Made by a program: the position numbers and the translations under genes. Shown here piece after piece: positions 24,220 through 33,120 of a DNA stretch of 64,000 bases. Location of the stretch: contig QKWM01000001.1 of the NCBI GenBank assembly GCA_003248315.1, forward strand, positions 930,001 to 994,000, given 5' to 3'. The notes beneath the pieces are model-generated. The model saw nothing but the letters and a program-made list of their open reading frames with translations, was not told the DNA's origin and made no database searches. Every line of letters starts with the position of its first letter. Positions within the stretch are counted from its first letter, which is position 1. Source of the stretch: Streptomyces sp. SW4. GTDB lineage: Bacteria > Actinomycetota > Actinomycetes > Streptomycetales > Streptomycetaceae.

Positions 24220-25158
24220 TCAGCGCGGGCGGTCGCCGGCGATGGCGACGCGTTCGGCGACGCGTCGCCGGCCCGCGTAGTCGTTCACCGCGTAGTGCTG
24301 GGTGGCGCGGTTGTCCCAGAAGGCGATGTCGCCGGGCTGCCAGCGGAAGCGCACCTGGTACTCGGGGACGTGGGCCTGCTGGAACAGCAGCCGCAGCAGC
24401 CGGTCGCTCTCGTCGCGGTCCATGCCGACGATGTGCGTGGTGAAGGAGGTGTTGACGAACAGCATCCGGCGGCCGGTCACGGGATGGGTGCGCACGACGG
24501 GGTGCTCCACGGGCGGGAAGACGTCCTGGAACGGCGCGAGCCGCTCGGGTCCGTAGAAGCGGGCGAAGCCGGGGATGAAGTCGTGCACCGCGCGGGCGTG
24601 GTCGATGCGGTCCTTCACGTCCTGCGGAAGGTTGTCGTAGGCCGCGGCCATGTCGGCCCACATCGTGTCCCCGCCGGACGGCGGGACCTCCCGGAGCTGC
24701 AGGACGGCGCCGAGCGCCGGGCGTTCGCGGAAGGTGACGTCGGTGTGCCAGACGTTCTCGAAGGTCGGGACGGCGTCGCCGCCCTTGTCGAAACGGACGA
24801 CGTCCTCGCTCGACCCGGTGGCCAGCAGCGGGTTGGTCTCCAGCTCGCCCCAGTTCCGGGCGAAGGCGCGCTGCTGGGCGGAGGTGAGGTGCTGGGAGCG
24901 GAAGAAGAGGACCTTCCACTCCAGCAGGGCCCGGTCCAGCTCCTCGTACAGGGCCGGGGTGAGCGGCTGCGACAGGTCGACGCCCCGGATCTCCGCGCCG
25001 ATCGTGCGGGCCTGCGGGACGACCTCGAACAGGTCGTAGGGGCGTTCCTCCCAGCCGTCCGGCAGCCTGCGCAGGGTGCGCGGTCCCTCGTAGAGCCCGT
25101 CGCCCGGGATGTGGACGGGGCGGAGGACGGCTGCCGGTCCGGTGGCGGTTGCGGTCAT
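24220..25158 (-). CDS. TauD/TfdA family Fe(II)/2-oxoglutarate dioxygenase
   Basis: An intact 312-residue non-haem iron oxygenase. The metal triad is visible: His and Asp in NVWHTDVTF and the distal His in RATQHYAVNDY; the 2-oxoglutarate-binding Arg is in AGRRRVAERV. The family hydroxylates taurine, sulfonates, sulfate esters and phenoxy acids. GGAG upstream of the ATG. The promoter seen on this strand lies about 320 bases upstream, giving a long leader. It is convergent with the LacI gene. A sulfur-scavenging role is family-based inference only. Confidence 0.85.
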   Translation of the reverse strand: MTATATGPAAVLRPVHIPGDGLYEGPRTLRRLPDGWEERPYDLFEVVPQARTIGAEIRGVDLSQPLTPALYEELDRALLEWKVLFFRSQHLTSAQQRAFARNWGELETNPLLATGSSEDVVRFDKGGDAVPTFENVWHTDVTFRERPALGAVLQLREVPPSGGDTMWADMAAAYDNLPQDVKDRIDHARAVHDFIPGFARFYGPERLAPFQDVFPPVEHPVVRTHPVTGRRMLFVNTSFTTHIVGMDRDESDRLLRLLFQQAHVPEYQVRFRWQPGDIAFWDNRATQHYAVNDYAGRRRVAERVAIAGDRPR

Positions 25159-25168
25159 GTCGTCTCTT

Positions 25169-25250
25169 CTCCTTCGACCGGTGGTGGCCGGGTCTTTTCC
25201 TCGACCGGTGGTGGCCTGGTCTTCTCCTTCGGCCGGTGATGGCCGGGTGG
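25169..25250. repeat. 27-28-bp tandem repeat, three copies, in the dioxygenase leader
   Basis: Copies of (C/T)TCCTTCGACCGGTGGTGGCC-like units begin at 25169, 25197 and 25224 with few differences. They are transcribed as part of the dioxygenase 5' leader if the promoter at 25479-25508 is used. Confidence 0.75.
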
Positions 25251-25478
25251 GTGGGGCCGCGGGCCGCACGGGCGGTGCGCCGAGGGGACGGGCGTGGTGC
25301 GCCGTGAGAAGAGGGGTGCTCCGTGCCGTTCCACGAAGGGCCCCGGCGCTGTCGGGCGGGGCGGCGAGCAGATTCGCTCAACGGCGGTCGGTCATCGACC
25401 GGAGCGCTCACACCCGGTTCGGTCGGGGCGACACGCGTGCCCCGTTGCCGAGTCGAACCGGATGGTGGTCATGGAGCG

Positions 25479-25508
25479 ATTGTGTGATCTTCGCTTTGCT
25501 TCTGTCAA
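25479..25508 (-). promoter_or_regulatory. Candidate sigma-70-type promoter for the dioxygenase
   Basis: On the minus strand TTGACA (25508-25503), 18 bases, CACAAT (25484-25479). This leaves about 310 bases of leader before the dioxygenase start. The leader includes a 26-codon ATG-initiated frame (MTTIRFDSATGHACRPDR..., two Cys) beginning near the transcription start. The rest of the 25159-25569 gap shows only the tandem repeats. Confidence 0.5.
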
Positions 25509-25569
25509 CAGGCCCGGACCGTCCCGCCGGCCGGTGCGGTACCGGCCGGTCCGGGCGGTGGCCCGCTCG

Positions 25570-27107
25570 TCAACCGCCGCGTGTGCAGCGCCCGGTGGGG
25601 TTCGCGGCCGGCGGGCGGCAGAGCAGCGTCGCGTCGGACGCCTCGCGGCTCAGATAGCGGCCGACGCAGGTGTTCGCCGTCGTACGGCCGTGCCGTGCGC
25701 AGTAGTCGAGGGCCGCGCGGCCGTCGGTGAACGGTCCGGGGGCGTAGACCACCCAGTAGCCGGGGCGCAGGGAGGCGTAGTCGTCGCTGCGCAGCACCCG
25801 GGCCTCCGGGACGGTCGCGCGGACGCGCGCGAGCCGCCGGTCCCGGGCCGCCGTGCCCGCGGACACCGGCTCGGAGTGCAGCTGGGCGATCCACCGGCCC
25901 CCGCCCGCCGGCCCGGCCGGCGGCGGGGAGGCGGCCCGTGTGGGAGCGGTGGAGGCGGACGCGGCGGGGGCCGAGGAGGAGGCGCCGGGACGCCCCGCCG
26001 GTGCCGTCCCGGACGGCGAGGCGTCCTGGCCGGGCGACCGAGGCGACGGGGAGGTGCTCGGGGACGGCGTGGCGGACGGCGTCGACGTGCCGCCCGCGGA
26101 GCGGCCGGCGCCGTCCTCCCCGCTCGACGGCAGCGTCAGGGCGGCCGCCACCGCGACGGCGGCCACGGCGACGGCCGCCCCGGCCAGGGTGAGTCCGCGC
26201 CTTTGCCGGGTCCGGGCCGCGGCCGGAACGTCCGGGCGCGTGGGCGTCGGCGCGGGCACCGGTGCGGGCGCCGCCGTGACGGTCGGCTGCTCCCAGTGCG
26301 CCTCGGCACCCGCCTGCGCCTGCGCGAGCATGGCGTCCAGCCGGTCCGCGCGGGGGCGCGCCGCCGGGTCGCGCACGAGCAGTGCGGTGAGGACGGGCGC
26401 GAGGGCCCGGAGCGCACCGGCGGCGGCACCGGGTCGTCGAGGACCGCCGCGAGCGTGGCCAGCGTCGTCGGCCGGCGCAGCGGGTTCACGCCCTCGACGC
26501 AGACGTACAGCGCCAGGCCGAGCGACCACAGGTCGGAGGCCGGGTCGTCGTCCAGGCCGCGGATGCGCTCGGGAGCCATGTACTCGGGTGAGCCGACGAG
26601 TTCACCGGTGGCCGTCAGCGCCGTCGCGCCGTGCAGCGCGGCGATGCCGAAGTCGGTCAGGACGGCACTGCCGTCGGGGCGGAGCAGGATGTTGGCGGGC
26701 TTGACGTCGCGGTGCTGCACACCCGCCGCGTGGGCCACCCGCAGGGCGGAGAGGACCTGCCGGCCGATCCCGGCCGCCTCCGGGGCGGTCAACGGACCGG
26801 CGGCGAGGCGCTGTTGGAGAGAGACACCGTGGATCAGCTCCATGACGATCCACGGGTGCGGCTGCGCCTCGACGATCTGATGGACCGTCACCACGTGCGG
26901 GTGGCTCAGCCGGGCCAGTGCCCGCGCCTCGCGCAGGACCCGCTCGCGCACCGCGTCCGTGGCCTCCGCGTCCGGGCGCACGGCCTTGAGCGCGACCTCG
27001 CGTTGCAGCACGGTGTCGCGGGCCCGCCACACCGTCCCCATCCCTCCGCTGCCGAGCCGCTCCACCAGCTCGAAGCGCCCGTCGATCACGTCCCCCGGTG
27101 AGTGCAT
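25570..27107 (-). CDS. Membrane Ser/Thr protein kinase (PknB-like)
   Basis: A bacterial Hanks-type kinase of about 512 residues. Kinase subdomains appear in order: LGSGGMGTVW glycine loop, ALKAV lysine, HRDVKPANILL catalytic loop, DFGIA, and PEYMAPERI. After a Pro-rich juxtamembrane segment there is one transmembrane helix (AGAAVAVAAVAVAAALTL), then a Ser/Pro/Thr-rich extracellular linker. The end is a compact domain (WIAQLHSEPVSAG to DATLLCRPP) with SPOR-like sequence character. One frame break near 26430. The AUG lies only eight bases from a perfect 29-bp hairpin and has no evident Shine-Dalgarno. Confidence 0.9.
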
Positions 27108-27115
27108 GGGGCCAG

Positions 27116-27176
27116 CCTAGGGGGCTTCTGATGGATCTCCGCGGCGTCCGCGGAGATCCATCAGAAGCCCCCTAGG
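27116..27176. repeat. Perfect 29-bp inverted repeat with 3-base loop
   Basis: 27116-27144 pairs without mismatch with 27148-27176 around CGT; both ends are CCTAGG. It lies between divergent start codons (kinase at 27107, acetyltransferase at 27276), not at a gene end, so an ordinary terminator is not expected here. In the kinase mRNA it would fold immediately before the start codon. Confidence 0.9.
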
Positions 27177-27275
27177 GCTACGCGGCCGCGGGCGGGCGCC
27201 GGGACGGGGACCAGGCGGGGCGGCCGGTGCGCAAACCTGATCGCCCCGGCCGTCCGCGGCTGCCAGACTGGCCGG

Positions 27276-27740
27276 ATGACGGTCAGACTCGCGCGGGAAC
27301 ACGACTTCGACGGCTTCCTCGGCCTCGCGGCACAGGTCGAGCACTGGTTCGGCCCCATGGTGGAGGAACCCGGGTTCCACGACGCCGTGCGCGACCACAT
27401 CCGGCAGGGCATGGCCCTGGTCGCCGACTCGCCCGGGCCCGGACTCCTCGGCGGGCTGCTGTTCGGCGCCGAGGCCCCGGTGTACCACGTGCACTGGCTG
27501 GTCGTGTCGCGGCGGCAGCGCGGGGCGGGCGTCGGCCGCGCCCTGATGGCGGAGGCCCTGCGGCGGTACGTCAGCGGCCCCGGCACCGTCGAGGTGGTGA
27601 CGTTCGGCGCGGACCACCCGGCCGCCGTCGAGGGCGGCGCGCGCGTGTTCTACGAGCGCCTCGGCTTCACCGCCGCCGAGCCCGCCGAGCCCGGCCCGGA
27701 GGGCGGTTCGCGCCAGGTCTTCCGCCGCGCCGTCGCCTGA
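27276..27740 (+). CDS. GNAT family N-acetyltransferase
   Basis: An intact 154-residue acetyl-CoA-dependent acetyltransferase. The acetyl-CoA pyrophosphate-binding signature is SRRQRGAGVGRALM, preceded by the HWLVVSRR beta-4 strand; the C-terminal FYERLGF motif is typical of GNAT. Substrate unknown. No clear Shine-Dalgarno precedes the ATG. Confidence 0.85.
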   Translation: MTVRLAREHDFDGFLGLAAQVEHWFGPMVEEPGFHDAVRDHIRQGMALVADSPGPGLLGGLLFGAEAPVYHVHWLVVSRRQRGAGVGRALMAEALRRYVSGPGTVEVVTFGADHPAAVEGGARVFYERLGFTAAEPAEPGPEGGSRQVFRRAVA

Positions 27741-27776
27741 CCGCGCGGCGCGGGACCCGTCCGTCCCGTGGCCGGC

Positions 27777-28543
27777 TCAGCGCAGCAGCAACTGCACGAT
27801 GGCGCACACGCCGACGGCCACGATGAACGCGCGCAGCGCGGTGGGCGGCAGCCGGCGCCCGATCCTGGCGCCGAACTGCCCGCCGATCGCGGATCCGACG
27901 GCGATGAGCAGGACGGCGGTCCAGTCGAAGTCGGCGACGAAGAGGAAGAAGAGCGCGGCGATGCTGTTCACGATCGCCGCGAGGACGTTCTTCACGGCGT
28001 TGAGGCGCTGGAGGGTGTCGTCCAGCAGCATGCCCATCAGGGAGAGGTAGATGATGCCCTGGGCCGCGGTGAAGTAGCCGCCGTACACGCTGGCGAGGAG
28101 CAGACCGCCGAAGAGGACGGGACCGCCGTGGGCCGTCGGTTCGGTCCCGGACCGGGCGCGGCGGCGCTGGACGGCCGCCGACAGCCGCGGCTGGAGGATC
28201 ACGAGGACCAGTGCGAGCGCGACGAGGACCGGGACGATCGTCTCGAACGCGGTCTCGGGCAGCAGGAGCAGCAGCATCGCCCCGCCCAGCCGCCGATCGC
28301 GGCGGCGACGCCGAGCCGCAGGACCAGCGCGCGCTGCCCCTTCAGCTCCGCCCGGTAGCCGATGGCGCCGCTGACGGAGCCGGGGATCAGCCCGAGGGCG
28401 TTGGACACGGTCGCCGTCACGGGCGGCAGTCCCGTGGCGAGCAGCACGGGGAACGTGATGAGGGTGCCCGAGCCGACGATGGTGTTGATGGTGCCCGCGC
28501 CGATGCCGGCGGCGAAGACCGCCAGTGCCTCCCAGATGGTCAA
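27777..28543 (-). CDS. TauE/SafE family sulfite/anion exporter
   Basis: A membrane protein of about 255 residues in two repeats of hydrophobic helices. The first repeat has GAGTINTIVGSGTLITFPVL and the second AIGGQFGARIGRRL, the twin signature of the TauE/SafE (DUF81) family. TTG 28543 is chosen because AAGGAG lies six bases before it; the ATG at 28549 abuts the same purine run and is therefore less likely. One frame break near 28295. Members move sulfite, sulfonates or other small anions; substrate unassigned. Confidence 0.8.
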
Positions 28544-28672
28544 AGCCATCTCCTTCGCGTTCGATGAGACGCCTCCCCGCCCTGAAGGTCGAGGGGCCCC
28601 ACCGATCATGCACGAGGTGCTTCCGGCCGGGGGAGCGGGGTGCCGCGGGCCGGCGGCACGCGCGCCCGCCCC

Positions 28673-28785
28673 GTCACCGGCGTGGGCCCGCCCCCGTCAC
28701 CGGCGTGGGCCCGCCCCCGTCACCGGCTGGGCTCGCCCCCGCTCACCGGCCTGGGTCCCCCGCTCACCGGCGTGGGCTCGCGCCC
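28673..28785. repeat. 21-24-bp tandem repeat, five copies
   Basis: GTCACCGGCGTGGGCCCGCC-type units start at 28673, 28696, 28719, 28741 and 28762; the first two are identical. Non-coding, between the TauE gene and the XRE-cupin gene. Confidence 0.8.
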
Positions 28786-28806
28786 GGTATCCCGCGGTGG
28801 CCGTCG

Positions 28807-29391
28807 TCAGGCCGCAGAGCCGGGCCCCGGCGGCAGGTGGACGGTCATGACCAGGTGGCAGGGCCCGTCCCCGGCACCGCGGTAGGTGTGGGGGACGTCG
28901 CCGTCGAACGCGGCGGTCTCCCCGGCCGCGACGGTGTGCTCGCCGCCGTCGACGAGCAGGGTCATCCGGCCGGACGTGACACTGACGGTCTCCACGACGC
29001 CGGCCTGGTGCGGATGGCTCGGGTACTCCTCGCCGGGTTCGAGCCGCCAGCGCCAGACCTCGACCGGGGCCGGGCCCGACGTGGTGAGCATCAGCCGGGC
29101 CTCGCTGCCGCGGGGGCCGGTCCACAGCGGCCCCACGGCGTCGGCGGCCACGATGCGGACGCGGTCCTCGGCCGGTCCTTCCAGCAGGGCGGAGACGGAG
29201 ACGCCGAGGGTGTCGGCGAGCCGTACCAGCGTGGCGAAGTTCGGATTGCCCTGGGCTTTCTCCAGGGCGACCAGGGCGCCCTTGCTCACCTGTGCGCGCC
29301 GGCCGAGTTCGTCCAGGGACAGCCCGGCGCGGGTGCGGGCCGCCCTGACGTTGTGGGCCAGCGCCCGCAGCGCGGCCTCGGTCTCGGCCAT
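28807..29391 (-). CDS. XRE-cupin transcriptional regulator
   Basis: An intact 194-residue regulator. The N-terminal Cro/C1 helix-turn-helix is LSLDELGRRAQVSKGALVAL, and the C-terminal cupin has EEYPSHPHQAGVVETVSV and FDGDVPHTYRG, where metal-binding His are expected. GAGGAGG seven bases before the ATG. Such XRE-cupin proteins sense small metabolites and usually regulate the adjacent divergent gene, here the PaiB-like flavoprotein. Confidence 0.85.
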   Translation of the reverse strand: MAETEAALRALAHNVRAARTRAGLSLDELGRRAQVSKGALVALEKAQGNPNFATLVRLADTLGVSVSALLEGPAEDRVRIVAADAVGPLWTGPRGSEARLMLTTSGPAPVEVWRWRLEPGEEYPSHPHQAGVVETVSVTSGRMTLLVDGGEHTVAAGETAAFDGDVPHTYRGAGDGPCHLVMTVHLPPGPGSAA

Positions 29392-29423
29392 GCGCACGCC
29401 TCCTCGTGGGTCGGTCATTGCAA

Positions 29424-29483
29424 TGTACCGTCCGGTCGTTGGATTGACGCGCTCCGGTCGGTCCGTTGTACGGTCCAGTCGTT
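29424..29483. promoter_or_regulatory. Direct-repeat operator pair in XRE-cupin/PaiB divergent region
   Basis: TGTACCGTCCGGTCGTT (29424) and TGTACGGTCCAGTCGTT (29467) match at 15 of 17 bases and lie 43 bp apart, about four helical turns. A plus-strand promoter candidate, TTGACG (29444) and TGTACG (29467) with 17-base spacing, overlaps the second copy. Confidence 0.5.
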
Positions 29484-29557
29484 CCGATGATGGCACGGGG
29501 ATCGCCCGTGTTCGCTCGCCCGACCGTCGCCGCACGAGACCGCGCAGGGAGAACCGC

Positions 29558-30200
29558 ATGCTCGTCCACCCTGGGACGCCGCCCTGGACGACGCCGAATG
29601 GCGGGCCTGGATCGCCGACGGCCACGACTTCGGCCAGCTCGCCGTGAACGGCCTCCCCGGCCGGCCGCCCGCCGTCGTCCCCACCCACTTCGCCTGCGAC
29701 GGCGACCGGCTGCTGGTCCACCTCGCCCGGCCCAACCCGGTCTGGGCGGCGATCGAGCGCGACCCGCACGTCACCTTCACCGTCATCGGCGACTACGCCT
29801 TCGTCCCCGGCCCCTGGCGCGCGGGACCGGGCACGGCGCCCACGGACGGCGTCCCACCAGCTACTACGCGGCCGTCCGGTTCACCTGCCGCGCCCACATC
29901 GTCGACGACCCGAGGGCAAGGCGGACCTGCTGCGCCGCCAGCTCGCCCACTTCCAGCCCGACGGCGACCACGCCGCCGTCGCCGTGGACCGGCCCCGTAC
30001 GGCCGGATGCTGTCCGGCATCCGCGGCCTGCGCCTGGACGTCACCGAGGTCGTGGCCAAGTTCAAGTACGACGACCACAAGCCCGTCGAGCACCGCTCCT
30101 CGGTCGCCGGGCGCCTCACCGAGCGCGGCCGGGGCCTGGACGCCGCGGCAGCGCTCGGGCAGCGGCGCCGCCTGGACCGCATCGGCCCTGGCGGCCCTGA
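29558..30200 (+). CDS. PaiB-like FMN-binding (PPOX superfamily) protein
   Basis: About 214 residues after correcting several single-base gaps (near 29575, 29850, 29915 and 29990). Segments GQLAVNGLPGRPPAVVPTHF, RPNPVWAAIERDPHVTFTVI, GDYAFVPGPW and TEVVAKFKYDDHKP match the FMN-binding split-barrel PaiB family, annotated as negative transcriptional regulators. GGGAGA upstream of the ATG. The C-terminus is uncertain: one more base change would end it at 30200. It is divergent from an XRE-cupin regulator. Confidence 0.7.
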
Positions 30201-30253
30201 CACCGGCCCGCACCACCACCCGCCCCTCCCGCGCAGAAATGGAAACCCCGCCC

Positions 30254-30972
30254 ATGACCGTCTTCCGGATCGCCCCCGCCGTCGCCGACGCCTTCCCCGA
30301 CACCCTCGTCGCCCTGGTCACCGCCGGCGGGCTCAAGGGGCGCGAACCGTGGCCGGACACCACCGCGGCCCTGGAGGACCTGGAGCGCCGGCTCGCCGAC
30401 GGCCGCTGGCGGCCCGCCGACGAGACCGACCCCCGCATCGAGGCCTGGCACACCGCCTACCGTTCCTTCGGGACCAACCCGCGGCGGGTCCGCCCCAGCG
30501 TGGACGCGCTCGGCCGCCGGCTCGCCAAGAAGGGCAGCCTGCCGCGCATCAACCCGGCCGTCGACTCCTACAACACCGTCTCCGTCCGGCACGGCCTGCC
30601 CGCCGGCGCCTTCGACCTCGACCACGTCGCCGGCGACGTGGACATCCGCCCGCGGACGGCACGGAGGAGTTCACCCCGCTCGGCGAGCCCGGCACCGTCG
30701 AGAACCCGAGGCCCGGCGAGATCGTCTACGCCGACGCCGACGGGATCCTCACCCGCCACTGGAACCACCGCGACGCCCACCGCACCCGGGTCACGGAGGA
30801 CTCCACCCGGGTCGTCTTCGTCCTCGAAACCCTCCACGGCTCCCGTGACGGGGATCTGCTCCGGACGGCGGCGGAGGAACTGCGCGGCCTGCTCGCCGCG
30901 CACGCCGACCGGACCGGCGTCGGCTACCTCGCACCGGACCGCCCGGAGCACACCGTCCCGCCCTCGGCGTGA
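30254..30972 (+). CDS. B3/B4 (tRNA-synthetase editing-like) domain protein
   Basis: About 239 residues. The body SFGTNPRRVRPSVDALGRRL, LPRINPAVDSYNTVSVRHGL and DSTRVVFVLETL matches stand-alone B3/B4 domain proteins related to the phenylalanyl-tRNA synthetase beta-subunit editing domain. The function is often presumed trans-editing or unknown. The ATG at 30254 has GGAAA upstream; another ATG lies at 30239. One break near 30655 (CGCCCGC for CGCCCCGC). It probably forms one unit with the PaiB-like gene. Confidence 0.75.
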
Positions 30973-30999
30973 GCCGGGGGCCCGGGGCCTGCGAGGGCG

Positions 31000-32178
31000 T
31001 CAGCGGGAGGCCTCGCCGGGCCGGCCGGCCGCGAGGACGTCCCGGCCGAGGGGCACGGCGGCCGCCAGCGCCAGCAGGACGAGGAGCCCGCCGACCCACA
31101 GGGGGCCGAGGTTCCCGGCCGGGGTGGCCAGGGCGGGGGCGGCGACGAGGGGCCCGACGGTGGCGCCGACGTTGAGCGCGGCGGTCGCGTAGGAGCCCGC
31201 CATCGTGGGCGCTCCGGCCGCCTCGTACAGCACCCGCGTGATCAGGGTGCTGCCCAGCGCGAAGGACAGTGCCCCCTGCGCGAACACGAGCGGGAAGAGG
31301 GCGGCCGGCTCTTCGGCCAGCAGCGCCAGGGCCGGCCAGCCGGCGAGAAGCAGCGGACCGCCGGCCGCCACGACCAGCCCCGGGCGCCGGTCGGACAGCC
31401 GCCCGGCGACGGTGACGCCCACGAGGGAACCGGCGCCGAACAGCATCAGGGCCACGGAGACCCACAGCTCGTCCAGCCCGGCGGTGTCGGTCACGACGGG
31501 TGCGAGGAAGGTGAAGCCCGCGAAGGTCGCCGCGTTGACGAGGGCACCGAGCAGCATGGTCACCAGCAGGCGGGGACGGGCCAGTTGGGCGAGTTCCGAC
31601 CGCAGCGCCGGGCCGGGCCCGCGGCGTTCCGGGGGCCGCGCCGGGGGACCGCCCAGCGGATGCCGACGGCCGCGGGCACGCAGAGGGCGGCCACGGCCCA
31701 GAAGGTGGCCCGCCAGCCGAACAGGGTGCCGAGGAGGACCCGCCGGGGACCCCGGCGATCGTGGCCAGCGTGGTGCCCGACAGCAGCACGGCGAGCGCGC
31801 GGCCCTTCCGGTCCGGCGGGACCAGCGCGGCGGCGGTCGTCAGGGCGACGGCGAGGAACCCCGCGTTCGAGAACGCCGCGACCACGCGGGTCGCGAACAG
31901 CACCGGGAAGCTCCCGGTGGTGGCCCCGACGGCGTGGGCCGCGAGGAACGCCAGGACGAACCCGGTCAGGGCGGCCCGGGGCGGCCAGTCGCGGGCCAGA
32001 GCCGCCACAGAGGGGCGCCGACGACCATGCCGATCGCGAACGCCGAGGTGAGCGTGGCCGCCGCCCCGACGGAGACGCCGAGGTCGGAGGCGATGTCCGG
32101 CAGCAGGCCGGCCAGCATGAATTCGGATGTGCCCATGGCGAAGACGGCCAGGGCGAGGAGACAGAGCGCGAAAGGCAT
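31000..32178 (-). CDS. Chloramphenicol-type MFS efflux transporter (CmlR/Cmx-like)
   Basis: A 12-TM drug:H+ antiporter of about 393 residues. The N-terminus (LLALAVFAMGTSEFMLAGLL, then PDIASDLGVSVGAAATLTSA) and later stretches AAALVPPDRKGRALAVLLSG, LGALVNAATFAGFTFLAPVV and STLITRVLYEAAGAPTMAGS closely resemble chloramphenicol exporters of Streptomyces from memory. Breaks near 31610, 31745 and 31990. It sits downstream of a MerR gene on the same strand behind a 330-base leader with 20-bp direct repeats. Chloramphenicol is the best guess, but other amphiphilic drugs are possible. Confidence 0.85.
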
Positions 32179-32300
32179 CGAGTGGCTCCGGGGTGAGGAG
32201 AGGCGTGAGACGTCATCTCGTCACCGCGGTCGGCCCCGGGCGGCCACACGTCCGGCCGGCGGAACACGCAGGCACGGCGGGGCCGCGGAACACGGAAAAT

Positions 32301-32358
32301 CAGTGGTTCGGCGGAACAAGCAGTGGTTCGGCGGAACGCGGAGATCAGTGGTTCAGGG
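32301..32358. repeat. 20-bp-period direct repeats upstream of the efflux gene
   Basis: CAGTGGTTCGGCGGAAC occurs at 32301 and 32321 without change, and CAGTGGTTCAGGG at 32346. They lie 120-180 bases before the exporter start in the 32179-32507 gap, where no gene was found. An operator array or leader element is possible. Confidence 0.7.
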
Positions 32359-32507
32359 GCTGACGGGTGACCGAAAGCCCCCACCCTGTCCGACTCGGGA
32401 CTCGACATGGTGGTGCAGGTTACCCGAACGGCGCCCGCCGGGGCACGTCGATTTCCGCCCGCCGGCGAGGCCCGCCACCACCGGAGGATCCGTCCTCGGC
32501 CGACGGC

Positions 32508-32974
32508 TCAGCGCGGCGAGCGCGTGTCCTCCTGTAGCCGGGAGTCGTCCTGGAGCCGGGCGTCGTTCTGGAGCCGGGCGTCCTCCTGGAGCCGGTGGCG
32601 CAGCGTGCCCGCGAAGTCCTCGGCCATCTCCAGCCGGCGGCGCAGGGACTCGCAGCGCTCTTCGGCCGTCCTGCGGTAGGCGTCGAGCCGCTCCCGCAGC
32701 CCCTCCCGCTCCTCGCCCGACGGCGGCCGTGCCGTGTCGCCGAGGCGGTCGGTGATCTCCAGCAGGTCCCGCATCTCCTCCAGGGAGAAGTCCAGCGGCT
32801 TCATCCGGCGGATCACCATCAGCCGGTCGACGTCGGACTCCGTGTACAGCCGGAAGCCGCCCTTGCTGCGGGCCGAGGGACCACCAGACCGACGTCCTCG
32901 TAGTGACGGATGGTGCGCAGCGACAGACCGGTCCGCTCGGCCACCTCACCGATCTGCATGTGCCGCTCGCTCAT
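32508..32974 (-). CDS. MerR family regulator with repeated C-terminal tail
   Basis: A 155-residue regulator. The winged helix-turn-helix runs MQIGEVAERTGLSLRTIRHY to KGGFRLYTESDVDRLMVIRR after one frame correction near 32880; a dimerisation coiled coil and a tail of four 6-residue LQ(E/N/D)D(A/S/T)R units follow. No ligand Cys motif is present, so a drug or multidrug sensor is likelier than a metal sensor. GGAGAAGG upstream of ATG 32974. It precedes the MFS exporter on the same strand and is a natural candidate for its regulator. Confidence 0.82.
32524..32592. repeat. 18-bp coding minisatellite in the MerR gene
   Basis: Near-identical 18-base units (CTGGAGCCGGGCGTC(G/C)TC) encode the six-residue repeats at the MerR C-terminus. 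Copy number may vary between strains. Confidence 0.75.
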
Positions 32975-33100
32975 CGCCGCGCCTTCTCCCTAGGGTCCCC
33001 GCCGGTTTGCGAATGGGTCGAGTCCCTGAGTCTACGCGGGGGCAATCGCAGGACCGGGGCTCAGCTCGCCTCGGTTTCCCAAGGAGCGGCTCGCACTCTT

Positions 33101-33120
33101 CCCTAACGTCAGGGTAGAGT
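33101..33120. promoter_or_regulatory. Candidate MerR-type operator/promoter ahead of SulP gene
   Basis: CCCTAACGTCAGGG (33101-33114) is followed at once by TAGAGT, a -10-like hexamer. CCCT/AGGG dyads between -35 and -10 elements are typical of MerR-activated promoters. The rest of the 32975-33366 gap shows no convincing gene. Confidence 0.4.

Noticed and set aside
25169..25250. CRISPR array or transposon end
   Set aside because: Three back-to-back copies without spacers, and no transposase or flanking duplication.
25440..25475. tRNA T-loop (GGTTCGAC on the minus strand)
   Set aside because: The flanks do not form a T stem, and no D or anticodon arm fits.
27116..27176. Ordinary intrinsic terminator
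   Set aside because: It lies between divergent start codons and not after a gene end, so it is listed as an unexplained inverted repeat.
26280..31000. Horizontal transfer suggested by regulators and drug exporter
   Set aside because: Codon and GC use match the neighbours, and no integrase, att site or transposase is visible.
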